DNA of 64,000 bases from Spirilliplanes yamanashiensis (GCF_016863475.1 NZ_BOOY01000030.1:124001-188000), one strand, 5' to 3'. Shown: positions 20,156 to 28,924, numbered from the stretch's first letter. Numbers and translations: made by a program. Notes: generated by a model from the sequence alone, not told the origin.

Positions 20156-22858
20156 ATGGTCCGATCAGGAGTCGTCCTTCGCAGACCCCGCCGCGCCGCG
20201 CTCGCCGCCGTCGTCGCGGTCGCGGTCGCGGTCGCGGTGCCGGTCGCGGTACCGGCCACCGGCGCCGCACCGGCGGTGGCCGCGCCCGCCGACCGGCCGT
20301 GGACGAACGCCGCGCTGTCGCCCGACCGGCGGGCCGCGCTGGTCCTGGCCCGGATGACGCTCGAGGAGAAGGTCGAGCTGATGACCGGCGACCAGGGCGC
20401 CGCGCCGTCCGCGTTCTACAACGCCGGCATAGCCCGGCTCGGCATCCCCGAGCTGCGGATGGCCGACGCCGGCGCCGGCATCGCCCCGCGCGGCTGGACC
20501 TTGCCCGGCACCGGCGGGTCCGCGACCGCCATGCCGTCGTCCATCGCGCTCGGCGCCACCTTCGACCCCGCGCTGGCGCGCGTCTACGCCGGCGTCGTCG
20601 CCGACGAGGCCAAGGCGACCCGGCACGCGATGCTGCTCGGCCCCAACGCCGACCCGTCCCGGCAGCCGTTCTGGGGGCGCATCGCGGAGAGCGGCGGCGA
20701 GGACCCGGTGCTCACCAGCGCACTCGTCACCTCGTACGTGCGCGAGGTGCAGCGCCGCCGCGTCATCGCCAACCTCAAGCACTACACCGCCTACACGCAG
20801 GAGGTGAACCGCGGCCTGGGCCAGAACTCGATCGTCGGCGAGCGGGCCCTGCGCGAGGTGCACACCCTGCCCTACGAGGCCGCCGTCGACGACGCCCGGC
20901 TCGGCTCGGTGATGTGCGCGTTCAACAAGATCAACGGTGTCTACGCCTGCGAGAGCGACCAGGCCCTCGACACGATCCTGCGCCGGCAGCTCGGCTTCAC
21001 CGGCTTCGTCATCACCGACTTCGGCGCCATCCACTCCACCGCGCCGTCCGTCCGGGCCGGCACCGACATGGAGACCGGCACCCGCGCCTTCTACGACGGC
21101 CCGCTGCTCGCCGCGGTGCGCGCCGGCCAGGTCCCCGAGTCGCTCGTCGACCGGTCGGTGCTGCGGATCCTGCGCACCATGTTCGCCGTCGGCGTCTTCG
21201 ACACCCGCTACCCCGCCACCGCCATCCCCGCCCGCCGGCACGGCGCCGTCGCCGGACAGGTCCAGGACGAGGCCATCACGCTGCTGAAGAACCAGCGCGT
21301 GCTGCCGCTCAGCGCCCGCACCCGGTCGGTCGCGGTCATCGGCGGCGACGCGAACATCGCCTCCACGATCGGCGGCTCGGCCCGCGTGCAGCCCACCTAC
21401 CAGGTCTCGGTGCTCGACGCCCTGCGCGAGCGCGGCCGGCGCACCGGCATGCGGGTCGTCCACGAGCCCGGCAACGACCCGGTGCACGGCGCCAGCATGA
21501 TCGAGACGGCCGACATGACCGCCGTGCCGTCGTCCGTGCTCACCCCCGACAGCGGCACCGGCACGGGCGTCACCGCCCGCTACTGGGCCACCCCCGCGCC
21601 CACCGGCGACCCCGGCCTGACCCGCACCGAGCAGCAGGTGTTCTACGACGTCGGCTTCGTCGGCGGCTCCCCCGCCTTCGCCGGCCTGTACGCCTCGCAG
21701 GTGCCGGCCACCCCGACGCTCGGCGCCCCGACCGGCGGCAACCAGGCCGCCCGGTACACGGGGTTCTTCACCGCGCCGCGCACCGGCGTCTACCGGCTCG
21801 GCCTGACCGGCTGGGGCGAGGCGCGCGCGTACCTCGACGACCGGCTCATCATCGACATGACCGGCGCCGACGGCCGCCGCGACGTGCGCTCCGCCCCGCT
21901 CACCCTGACCGGCGGCGAGCGGCACCGGCTCCGCGTCGAGTACGCGTCCACCCGGCCGCTCGTCGGCCTGCAGCCCGGCACCCTGCTGCTGCAGTGGTCC
22001 ACCCCGGCCGGCGCGTACGCCCCGTCGGTCCAGCGGGCCGCCGCGGCCGCCCGCCGCGCCGACGTCGCCGTCGTCTACCTGCGCACCTACGAGACCGAGG
22101 AGCGCGACCGGGTGTCGCTGAAGCTGCCGCAGAACGCCGACCAGCTCGTGCGCGCCGTCCGCGCCGCCAACCCGCGCACCGTGGTGGTGCTGGCCACCGG
22201 CGGGCCGACGACGATGCCGTGGCTGCGCGACGTCCCGTCGGTGCTGCAGAACTGGTTCGGCGGCCAGGAGGAGGGCAACAGCCTCACCCGGGTCCTGTTC
22301 GGCCGGGAGAACCCGTCGGGCCGCCTGCCGGTCACGTTCCCCCGCACCGAACGCGCCCTGCCGCCCGGCGTGCAGAACCCGTGGGACACCATCGGCGACC
22401 TCGACGTCGAGTTCAGCGAGGGCGTGAACATCGGCTACCGCGGCTACCGCGCCGCCGGGGTGCGCCCGCTGTTCCCGTTCGGCCACGGGCTGTCGTACAC
22501 CTCGTTCCGCTACAGCGGGCGGCCCGCCGACACCGTCCGGGCGACCGGCCGCGACGACACCGCGTACCTGCGGGTGCGGGTGCGCAACACCGGCCGGCGC
22601 GCGGGCACCGAGGTGGTCCAGGTCTACCTTGGCCGGCTGCCGGGGGTGGGCTCGCCCGCGCTGAAGCTCGCCGGCTTCGCCAAGGTGGACCTGCGGCCCG
22701 GCCAGAGCCGGCAGGTGCGCATCGCGGTCGACCGGCGGGAGCTGTCGTACTGGGACAGCGCGGGCGACCGGTGGGTGACCCCGCGCGGGACGGTCCGCGT
22801 CCACGTCGGATCGTCCTCGGCGGACCTGCGCCTGACCGGGACCGTCACGGTCCGCTGA
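20156..22858 (+). CDS. secreted GH3 glycoside hydrolase with PA14 insert
   Basis: 900 aa. The signal peptide has a hydrophobic core made of Val-Ala repeats encoded by tandem GTCGCG hexamers. The GH3 TIM-barrel runs from about 60 to 360, with the nucleophile Asp in GFVITDFGAIHST near 290. The second GH3 domain is split by a PA14 domain (about 470-615; ARYWATP...TGFFTAPRTGVYRL). A fibronectin-III-like domain closes the protein (about 795-890). The ATG at 20156 follows GAGGAGG by 5 nt. Likely a secreted beta-glucosidase or related exo-enzyme; PA14 inserts often extend the sugar pocket. Confidence 0.88.
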   Translation: MVRSGVVLRRPRRAALAAVVAVAVAVAVPVAVPATGAAPAVAAPADRPWTNAALSPDRRAALVLARMTLEEKVELMTGDQGAAPSAFYNAGIARLGIPELRMADAGAGIAPRGWTLPGTGGSATAMPSSIALGATFDPALARVYAGVVADEAKATRHAMLLGPNADPSRQPFWGRIAESGGEDPVLTSALVTSYVREVQRRRVIANLKHYTAYTQEVNRGLGQNSIVGERALREVHTLPYEAAVDDARLGSVMCAFNKINGVYACESDQALDTILRRQLGFTGFVITDFGAIHSTAPSVRAGTDMETGTRAFYDGPLLAAVRAGQVPESLVDRSVLRILRTMFAVGVFDTRYPATAIPARRHGAVAGQVQDEAITLLKNQRVLPLSARTRSVAVIGGDANIASTIGGSARVQPTYQVSVLDALRERGRRTGMRVVHEPGNDPVHGASMIETADMTAVPSSVLTPDSGTGTGVTARYWATPAPTGDPGLTRTEQQVFYDVGFVGGSPAFAGLYASQVPATPTLGAPTGGNQAARYTGFFTAPRTGVYRLGLTGWGEARAYLDDRLIIDMTGADGRRDVRSAPLTLTGGERHRLRVEYASTRPLVGLQPGTLLLQWSTPAGAYAPSVQRAAAAARRADVAVVYLRTYETEERDRVSLKLPQNADQLVRAVRAANPRTVVVLATGGPTTMPWLRDVPSVLQNWFGGQEEGNSLTRVLFGRENPSGRLPVTFPRTERALPPGVQNPWDTIGDLDVEFSEGVNIGYRGYRAAGVRPLFPFGHGLSYTSFRYSGRPADTVRATGRDDTAYLRVRVRNTGRRAGTEVVQVYLGRLPGVGSPALKLAGFAKVDLRPGQSRQVRIAVDRRELSYWDSAGDRWVTPRGTVRVHVGSSSADLRLTGTVTVR

Positions 22859-22868
22859 CGCCCGGCCG

Positions 22869-23540
22869 CTAGGAGGCGGGACGGCCACCCGAGCGGGCGC
22901 CGTCCCGCCACCGCACGATCCGCCGCAGGCGGGAGCGCCACGGCGGCGCGGCCGGCGCCGCCGTCGGCGCGGCCCGGTCCGCGGCCACGCCGAAGTAGTC
23001 GGACCCGCCCGGCCGTCCCTCCCCGGCCGCCCGGTACAGCCGCGGGATGTGCTTCGAGCAGTGCACGTACGCCTCCGTCACCTCGGCGAGCACCCACTGC
23101 TCCGCGCGCCGCCCCGGCGCCGGGTCGGCGGGCAGGCCCGGGTGGGCGGCGCGCAGCTCGTCGTCGCCGACCAGCGCCGCGCGCCCGTTCACGTGCAGGC
23201 CGATCAGGTCGTCGACCAGGTCGACGAACAGCAGGCCGACGTGCGGGTTGGCGGCGATGTTGCCGCGGCTGGCCAGCACGCCGTTGCCGCGGTACTCCGG
23301 CCAGGCGAGCCGGCGGGCGTCCAGGGTGACGACGAAGCCGGGCGGGCCGGCGCGCAGGGTGTTGTCGCAGGCGCCCCGGGCGTCGCTGGTGGCGACGAAC
23401 ATCATCTCGCGCCGGGCGATGAACGACCGCATCCGCGGGTTGAGGTGGTCGAGCACCTGCTCGTCCTCGAAGCGCTGCGCCCGGGCCCGGGTGCCGAGCC
23501 GCTCCTGCAGGGCCCGCCCCGCGGACACCGGTTCACCCAT
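22869..23540 (-). CDS. FMN-binding split-barrel (PPOX-like) protein
   Basis: 223 aa. MMFVATSDARGACDNTLRAGPPGFV and the segment RGNIAANPHVGLLFVDLVDDLIGLHVNGRAAL are typical of the pyridoxamine-5'-phosphate-oxidase-like fold that binds FMN or F420. VTEAYVHCSKHIPRL near residue 170 is the usual C-terminal helix motif of one subfamily. The ATG at 23540 has a GGGGAGGAG ribosome binding site. The C-terminal 35 residues are Ala/Pro/Arg-rich. It is divergent from the flavohemoglobin gene, which suggests a shared redox or nitrosative-stress promoter region. Confidence 0.8.
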   Translation of the reverse strand: MGEPVSAGRALQERLGTRARAQRFEDEQVLDHLNPRMRSFIARREMMFVATSDARGACDNTLRAGPPGFVVTLDARRLAWPEYRGNGVLASRGNIAANPHVGLLFVDLVDDLIGLHVNGRAALVGDDELRAAHPGLPADPAPGRRAEQWVLAEVTEAYVHCSKHIPRLYRAAGEGRPGGSDYFGVAADRAAPTAAPAAPPWRSRLRRIVRWRDGARSGGRPAS

Positions 23541-23578
23541 TGACGACTCCTCCCCACCGCCTGCCCGCACGCACGGAC

Positions 23579-23642
23579 ACCGATCACTGTGACATCGGTT
23601 TCCGGCCGCCGGCCGCGAAGCGTCGCACTCGGTGTGCGACGC
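23579..23642. promoter_or_regulatory. two inverted repeats in the divergent PPOX/flavohemoglobin promoter
   Basis: ACCGAT (23579-23584) pairs with ATCGGT (23594-23599). Further on, GCGTCGCAC (23620-23628) pairs perfectly with GTGCGACGC (23634-23642). Both lie between the two divergent starts and could be operators; I cannot match them to a known NsrR or DosR box. Confidence 0.45.
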
Positions 23643-23713
23643 CCGCGCCCCGAGGGGTCGAGGCTGGTCGAAACAAGCGACGACTCCCGGCCGGCACCCC
23701 GCAAGGAGGGCCC

Positions 23714-24823
23714 ATGACCGACCTGTCGACCACCCTCAAGGAGAGCTGGGCGCTGGTCGAGGATCGGCAGGACCGCCTCGCGCGGCACTTCTACGCCCGG
23801 CTGTTCCTGACGGACCCCCAGCTGCGGGATCTGTTCCCCGTCCAGATGGACGTGCAGCGCAACCGCCTGCTGGGCGCGATCGTGTCCGCCGTCCAGCACG
23901 TCGACGACGCCGAGACCCTCGACGGCTACCTGCGCGAGCTCGGCCGCGACCACCGCAAGTTCCACGTCACCCCGCAGCACTACGCCCAGGTCAAGCTCGC
24001 CCTGCTGGACGCCCTGCGCACCTGCGCCGGCGAGGACTGGAGCAGCGTTTACGAGCAGGCCTGGAACGACGTCTACGACGTGATCTCCCGCACCATGATC
24101 GCGGGCGCCGCCGCCGAGACCGGCCCGCCGTACTGGCACGCCGAGGTGCTCACCCACGAGCGGCGCGGCGCCGACGTCGCCGTGTTCACCTGCCGGCCGC
24201 TGCAGCCGCTGACGTTCCGCGCCGGGCAGTACGTCAGCCTGGAGTGCGCCTACCAGCCCCGGCTGTGGCGCACCTACTCGATGGCCAACGCCCCCCGCGC
24301 GGACGGCACGCTGGAGTTCCACGTCCGCGCGGTCGGCGGCGGCTGGGTGTCCAGCGCCCTGGTGCGCCGCCTGCGGCCGGGCGACATGCTGCGGCTGGCC
24401 GCCCCGATGGGGTCGATGACCCTGGAGCCGCAGTCGCGCCGCGACATCGTGTTCGTCACCGGCGGCACCGGCCTGGCGCCGGCCAAGGCCCTGCTGGACG
24501 AGCTCAGCCGCTACAACCGCACCCGCTGGGTGCACCTGTTCCGCGGCGAGCGGCGCGCCGGCGACTTCTACGACAAGGACCACCTGGACGCCCTGGCCGA
24601 GACGTACCCGTGGCTCACCATCGTCCGCGCCGTCAGCGACGACCCGGACACCCCGGTGGAGTCGGGTCCCGTCGCGGAGGTCGTCGCCCGGCACGGCCCG
24701 TGGAACCACCACGACTTCTACGTCTCGGGCTCCGCCCCGATGGTGAACGCCACGCTGAAGCAGCTGTCCGCCCTGCGGGTGCCGTCGACCCGGATCAAGT
24801 ACGACGCCTTCACCGACGCCTGA
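23714..24823 (+). CDS. flavohemoglobin-type protein (globin + FAD/NAD reductase)
   Basis: 369 aa. Residues 1-135 are a globin; the His in RDHRKFHVTPQHY is the likely proximal haem ligand. Residues 140-245 are an FAD-binding barrel with RLWRTYSMANAP (RxYS-type FAD motif). Residues 245-369 are the NAD domain with FVTGGTGLAPAKALLDE and the SGSAPMVNATLKQL end motif. The ATG at 23714 follows AAGGAGGG. It is slightly shorter than E. coli Hmp (396 aa). The expected role is NO dioxygenation or related oxygen chemistry. Confidence 0.88.
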   Translation: MTDLSTTLKESWALVEDRQDRLARHFYARLFLTDPQLRDLFPVQMDVQRNRLLGAIVSAVQHVDDAETLDGYLRELGRDHRKFHVTPQHYAQVKLALLDALRTCAGEDWSSVYEQAWNDVYDVISRTMIAGAAAETGPPYWHAEVLTHERRGADVAVFTCRPLQPLTFRAGQYVSLECAYQPRLWRTYSMANAPRADGTLEFHVRAVGGGWVSSALVRRLRPGDMLRLAAPMGSMTLEPQSRRDIVFVTGGTGLAPAKALLDELSRYNRTRWVHLFRGERRAGDFYDKDHLDALAETYPWLTIVRAVSDDPDTPVESGPVAEVVARHGPWNHHDFYVSGSAPMVNATLKQLSALRVPSTRIKYDAFTDA

Positions 24824-24878
24824 GCCGTCCCTCCGGGCGCCACGAGGACAGTGGACGGCGCCGTCCGCTGCCGGCGGC

Positions 24879-25189
24879 GTGGCCGGCCGGCACGTCGCGT
24901 TCCTGTCCGAGGCGGCGAACCTGGTGCCCGGCGACACCCGCGACGGCACCGCCGCCCTGTTCTGGTCGAACGCCTGGAACGTCGTCCCGTCCCGGGCGAC
25001 ACCGACTACGCGGGCGACGCGTTCGTCCACGACCGCGCGGCCGGCCGCACCGTCCGGGTCGGCGAGGGCTCGGAGTCCGGGGTGCTGTCCGCGGACGGCC
25101 GGGTCGCCGTGCTGCGCTCGGGTGCCGCCGACCTGGTGCCGGACGACACCAACGGGGTCCACGACGCGTTCCGGGTGCAGCGCTTCTGA
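24879..25189 (+). pseudogene. remnant of a WD40/TolB-like beta-propeller repeat gene
   Basis: Two reading frames together spell parts of a repeat seen in TolB-like surface proteins. Frame one gives GRHVAFLSEAANLVPGDTRDG; frame two gives GDTDYAGDAFVHDRAAGRTVRV, then VLSADGRVAVLRSGAADLVPDDTNGVHDAFRV and a stop at 25187-25189. They are joined at 24983-24992 by a tandem 5-bp duplication (CGTCC twice). Removing one copy restores a single frame. No signal peptide or start remains. I take it as the 3' remnant of a once larger gene. Confidence 0.55.
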
Positions 25190-25242
25190 GCCCGTCCGGG
25201 GCGGCCGTTACGATCACCCGGACGACGGAGGAGGCTGCCCCC

Positions 25243-25899
25243 ATGCGTGTGCTGCTGGTCGCGCCCCCCGGCGCCGGTAAGGGAACCCAGGGCGCCCTGA
25301 TCGCCGCCCACTTCGACGTGCCGCACATCGCCACCGGCGACCTGCTGCGCGAGCACGTCGCCCGGCGCACCGAGCTGGGCCGCGCCGTGCAGGAGCACCT
25401 CGACAACGGCCGGCTCGTGCCGGACGAGGTGGTGCTCGACATGGTGCGCTCGGCGTTCGAGGACGCCCGGCAGCGCGGCGGCGGCTACGTGCTCGACGGC
25501 ATGCCGCGCAACATGACCCAGGCGCGGGCGCTCTACCAGGTCGGCCTGGAGCTGGGCATGACCGCCAACGTGGCGCTGCACCTCAAGGCGGACGACACGG
25601 AGCTGGTCCGGCGGCTGCTGGCCCGGGCGGCGCTGGAGCACCGGGCCGACGACAACGAGGAGGTCATCCGGCGGCGCCTGGAGCTGTACCACGAGGTCAC
25701 GCACCCGATCGTCGACTGGTACAGCTCCCGCGGCATCCTGGTGTCGGTGGACGCGATGCGGCCGGTGGAGCGCGTCGCCCGGCAGATCCTCACCGCGCTG
25801 GAGGCGATGCGCCCGCTGGTCGACCTCGTCCCCGAGGACGCCCGCCGGTCGGTGGACCTGACCGGCCTGGGCGCCGCGTTCGGCGACCCCGCGAGCTGA
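25243..25899 (+). CDS. adk: adenylate kinase (probably a second, non-housekeeping copy)
   Basis: 218 aa, normal length. PPGAGKGTQ is the P-loop, IATGDLLREHVARRTELG the AMP-binding region and VLDGMPRNMTQA the DGxPR motif with the P changed in position (DGMPRN). The LID region is short and lacks zinc Cys residues. The housekeeping actinobacterial adk normally sits with secY and map in the ribosomal cluster; this one is in a stress region beside flavohemoglobin, so it is likely an extra copy. The ATG at 25243 follows GGAGGAGG by about 8 nt. Confidence 0.85.
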   Translation: MRVLLVAPPGAGKGTQGALIAAHFDVPHIATGDLLREHVARRTELGRAVQEHLDNGRLVPDEVVLDMVRSAFEDARQRGGGYVLDGMPRNMTQARALYQVGLELGMTANVALHLKADDTELVRRLLARAALEHRADDNEEVIRRRLELYHEVTHPIVDWYSSRGILVSVDAMRPVERVARQILTALEAMRPLVDLVPEDARRSVDLTGLGAAFGDPAS

Positions 25900-25906
25900 C
25901 CGGCCG

Positions 25907-26158
25907 TCACCCCGTCAGCCAGAGCACCGCGCTGACAGCGAACGCGCCGAGGGCGGCGACCACGATGCCGGCGTTGCCGGACAGCCCGGCGATGCAGGCC
26001 GCCGCCGCCCCGGCGAGCAGCCAGAGCAGCGCGACCACGTCCTGCCACCGGCGGCGCGACGGCGCGGGGCCGGTCAGCCGCCGCGCGAACGCCGGATCGT
26101 CCTCGCGCAGGCGCAGCTCGATGTCGCTCAGTCGGCGCCTCTCGGCATCGCTCATCAT
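25907..26158 (-). CDS. DUF3040 membrane protein
   Basis: 83 aa. The start (MMSDAERRRLSDIELRLREDDPAFARRL) is the well-known DUF3040 opening. Two membrane helices follow at about 42-58 and 63-81. Two adjacent ATG codons (26156-26158 and 26153-26155) could each initiate. DUF3040 proteins are small actinobacterial membrane proteins of unknown function. It converges on the adenylate kinase gene with a 7-bp gap. Confidence 0.85.
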   Translation of the reverse strand: MMSDAERRRLSDIELRLREDDPAFARRLTGPAPSRRRWQDVVALLWLLAGAAAACIAGLSGNAGIVVAALGAFAVSAVLWLTG

Positions 26159-26489
26159 GGCGCGGCCACCTCGTTCCCGGCGCCCGGCGGGCCACCGCCC
26201 TCATCGTGCCGGGCGCGGCCCGGGCCGGGTCAGAGCCGCCGGCGGCGATCCGCGCGCCGCCACGTTGCCGGGCACCGGCAACGACCGCCCCGGCCCAGCC
26301 GGTGCCGGGGTACCCGCGCCGGTGGCGATCACCGGCAGCGAACCGGGCGGGGGACACCGTCTTGTTTTCCGGCGACCGGCAAGGTAAGCACGAGTTGTTC
26401 TCCGTTCCGGCGCATGGTCGCCGGCCGCCGGCGGGGCGCATGCTGGTCAGGACGTTCCCAGGTCCCGCTGAGCCGGAAGGACACGCGCC
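26159..26489. other. intergenic region with a SigB-like promoter
   Basis: This 331-bp stretch has no convincing gene. It is the divergent control region of the DUF3040 and zinc-finger genes. The only strong signal is GTTT (26364-26367), 14 bp, AGGTAA (26382-26387), a near match to the SigB-type GNNT-N14-16-GGGTAY about 100 bp before the zinc-finger start. Confidence 0.5.
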
Positions 26490-26906
26490 ATGACGACCTC
26501 CGTTCAGCCGCCGCAACGACTGTTCCAGGACACCCTCGAGGAGCGGCACCGCCTGTTCGTGCTGCGGCTCGCCCAGCTCACCGCGTGCAGCCGGCAGCCG
26601 GACCGCGGGGGCTACGACCCGGCCGCACTGGACGCGCTGATCGCGTGGGCCCGGCAGGGCGTCAGCGACGCGGCGCTCGCGCTGCAGCGCATGTCGCTGG
26701 GCAGCTACGGCGTGTGCGAGGGGTGCGGTTCGGACATCCCGGTCGGGCACCTGCGCAACCGGCCGGAGGCCAGCCACTGCGTGCCGTGCCTGCGCGAGCG
26801 GCCGGACCCGGCGGCCACGCCGCGCACCGCGCCGCCGCGCCAGCACCCGCACCGGCACGCGGAGGCGCTGAACACCGGCGACCCCCGGCCGTGGTGGGCC
26901 GCCTGA
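26490..26906 (+). CDS. DksA/TraR-type zinc-finger protein (copy 1)
   Basis: 138 aa. The C4 finger is CEGC at about residue 76 and CVPC about 20 residues later (GVCEGCGSDIPVGHLRNRPEA...CVPCL). The preceding helix (AALALQRMSLGSYG) corresponds to the end of the DksA coiled coil. The N-terminal half is short, so it is closer to TraR-like minor relatives than to DksA itself. The ATG at 26490 has a weakly spaced GGAAGG. A SigB-like promoter lies upstream. The probable target is RNA polymerase. Confidence 0.75.
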   Translation: MTTSVQPPQRLFQDTLEERHRLFVLRLAQLTACSRQPDRGGYDPAALDALIAWARQGVSDAALALQRMSLGSYGVCEGCGSDIPVGHLRNRPEASHCVPCLRERPDPAATPRTAPPRQHPHRHAEALNTGDPRPWWAA

Positions 26907-28108
26907 CCCGGCGGCCGCCGGTTCCGCCCGCGCCGGGCGTGGCGCCCGCGGACGAGCAGTGGCTCGTCGACGTGGCCCGGGCCGCGAGCCGGGACGCCGG
27001 CGGCGTCCCGGTCGAACTGCTCGGCGACTACCTGCCGCTGGTCGCCGAGGCGGCGATCTCCGGCCGGCGGCCGCGCCGCGCCGAGCTGGACGCGGTCGGG
27101 CAGCTCGGGCGCCGCGCCGCCGAGCAGGGCGTGTCGGCCGGCCGGGTGGTGCAGCTCTACCTGTCCGCGGCGCGGCGGCTGTGGGAGGACCTGCCCGCGG
27201 TCGTCCGCGACCGCGACCGCGCGGCGGTGCGCGCCGCCGCCACGGCGGTCCTGCACGTGGTGGACGCCGCCGTCGCCACGCTGGCCGACGGGTACGCCGC
27301 CGCCCGGCGCGACCTGGTCCGCCGCGAGGAGACGCTGCGCCGCGAGCTGATCGACGACCTGCTGCGCGGCGACTCCGACCCGGGCGCGCTGGTCGACCGG
27401 GCCGAGCCGTTCGGGCTGGACCTGGCGCGGGTGCACCAGGTGGCGCTGGCCCGCCCCAGCCACCGCCTGCCCGACGCGGACCCCGCCATCACCGCGCTGG
27501 AGGCCGTCGTCTTCGACCGCCTCGGCGACCGCGACGTCCTGGTCGCCACCAAGGACGGGCTGCTCGTCGTGGTGGCGCCCACCCCCGGCCGCGCCGACGA
27601 GCTGGGCCGGCTGATGCACGGCGAGCTGAGCCGGCTGCCGCACGGACCGCCCTGGCAGGTGTCCGTGGGCCGCGCGCACCCGGGCCTGTACGGCATCGCC
27701 CGGTCGTACGAGGAGGCCCGGGAGGCGCTGACGCTGGCGGCGCGGCTGCGCGTCGACGACCCCGTCCTCAACGCCCACGACCTGCTGATCTACCGCGTGC
27801 TGCTGCGCGACCAGCCGGCGATCACCGAGCTGGTGCAGGCGGTGCTCGGCCCCCTGGTGGCCGCCCGGGGCGGCGCCGAGCCGCTGCTGGCGACCCTGCA
27901 CGCGTACGTGGACTCCGGCGCGGTCGCCACCGAGTCGGCCAGGCGGCTGCACGTGTCGGTCCGGACCGTCACGTACCGGCTGCACCGGATCCGGACCCTG
28001 ACCGGGTACGACCCGGCGGTGCCGGCGCACCGCTTCACCCTGCACGCCGCGGTGCTGGGCGCGCGGGCGCTGGACTGGCCGCGGCAGCCCCTGCCGGAGC
28101 AGGGATGA
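26891..28108 (+). CDS. PucR-type transcriptional regulator
   Basis: 405 aa. The C-terminal 60 residues are the PucR helix-turn-helix (LLATLHAYVDSGAVATESARRLHVSVRTVTYRLHRIRTLTGYD). The region before it (about 150-300) resembles the GGDEF-like domain of CdaR/PucR proteins. The N-terminal helical part has RVVQLYLSAARRLWEDL. The start is uncertain: GTG codons at 26891 and 26894 overlap the end of the zinc-finger gene. It heads a coupled unit with the 63-aa protein and DUF488. The inducer is not evident. Confidence 0.78.
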   Translation: MVGRLTRRPPVPPAPGVAPADEQWLVDVARAASRDAGGVPVELLGDYLPLVAEAAISGRRPRRAELDAVGQLGRRAAEQGVSAGRVVQLYLSAARRLWEDLPAVVRDRDRAAVRAAATAVLHVVDAAVATLADGYAAARRDLVRREETLRRELIDDLLRGDSDPGALVDRAEPFGLDLARVHQVALARPSHRLPDADPAITALEAVVFDRLGDRDVLVATKDGLLVVVAPTPGRADELGRLMHGELSRLPHGPPWQVSVGRAHPGLYGIARSYEEAREALTLAARLRVDDPVLNAHDLLIYRVLLRDQPAITELVQAVLGPLVAARGGAEPLLATLHAYVDSGAVATESARRLHVSVRTVTYRLHRIRTLTGYDPAVPAHRFTLHAAVLGARALDWPRQPLPEQG

Positions 28109-28296
28109 CCGGGCCGGTCGACCGGCTGCGCCGCTGGGAGGAGTCCGGGGCGGCGTGGCGCGTGCTCGCCCGCACCCCGGGCGAGCTGGTGATCGCGCTG
28201 CTGAGCTGCGACGCCGGCGAGGAGGTGGACCGGCTGCGCTCGGCCGACCCGGCCCTGCGGCGCTACGTCGGCGACCGGGAACGCCACGATGACTGA
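28105..28296 (+). CDS. 63-aa conserved protein coupled to DUF488
   Basis: The ATG at 28105 overlaps the PucR stop (ATGA), and its own stop overlaps the next start by 8 nt. The sequence WEESGAAWRVLARTPGELVIALLSCDAGEEVDRLRSADPALRRYVG is a compact alpha/beta pattern. I recall it as a common actinobacterial small protein found next to DUF488 genes. No catalytic motif is visible. A partner or adaptor of the DUF488 protein is possible. Confidence 0.65.
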   Translation: MTGPVDRLRRWEESGAAWRVLARTPGELVIALLSCDAGEEVDRLRSADPALRRYVGDRERHDD

Positions 28297-28816
28297 CGCC
28301 GCCGCGCTGATCACCGTGGGCCACGGCACCGCGGACCAGGACACGCTGACCGCCCTGCTGCGCGACGCCGGGGTCGCGCGCGTGGCCGACGTGCGCCGCT
28401 TCCCCGGCAGCCGGGCCCACCCGCACGTGCGCCGGGAGGCCCTCGAACGGTGGCTGCCCGACGCCGGCATCGGCTACGTGTGGGAGGAGCGGCTGGGCGG
28501 CCGCCGCCGGCTCGCGCCGGACTCCCCCGACCACTGGTGGACGGTCGACGCGTTCCGCGCGTACGCCGGCCACATGCGCACCCCGGAGTTCCGCGCCGCC
28601 GCCGGCGAGCTGCTGGCGGCCGGCCCGCCGACCGCGGTGCTGTGCAGCGAGAGCGTGTGGTGGCGGTGTCACCGCCGGCTCATCGCCGACCACGTCACCC
28701 TCGTGCTCGGGATCCCGGTGCGGCACCTGAGCCACGCCGGGCGGCTCACCGGCCACGTCGTAGCGGCGGGCGCCCGGCTCGACGGCGACGCCGGGATCGT
28801 CTACGACCACCCGTGA
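28289..28816 (+). CDS. DUF488 family protein
   Basis: 175 aa. ITVGHGTADQDTLTALLRDAGVARVADVRRFPGSRAHPH is the DUF488 N-terminal signature and AVLCSESVWWRCHRRLIADHV its conserved C-terminal motif, with two Cys residues that could be functional. DUF488 proteins have unknown activity; some are near DNA-repair or nucleotide-related genes. Translationally coupled to the 63-aa protein. Confidence 0.85.
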   Translation: MTDAAALITVGHGTADQDTLTALLRDAGVARVADVRRFPGSRAHPHVRREALERWLPDAGIGYVWEERLGGRRRLAPDSPDHWWTVDAFRAYAGHMRTPEFRAAAGELLAAGPPTAVLCSESVWWRCHRRLIADHVTLVLGIPVRHLSHAGRLTGHVVAAGARLDGDAGIVYDHP

Positions 28817-28924
28817 GGGGCACGTGACCGATCGCAGCGTGAACGCGTCCGGCCGGCGGCAGCCGCACCCGGCCCCGCGGCGCGACGATCGAGGCGTCCC
28901 GCACGCCCGACCCAGGAGGACCCC

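Noticed and set aside
28817-28924. Small plus-strand frame starting near 28824
   Set aside because: The translation is low-complexity and runs into the ABM gene out of frame. It looks like ordinary intergenic sequence.
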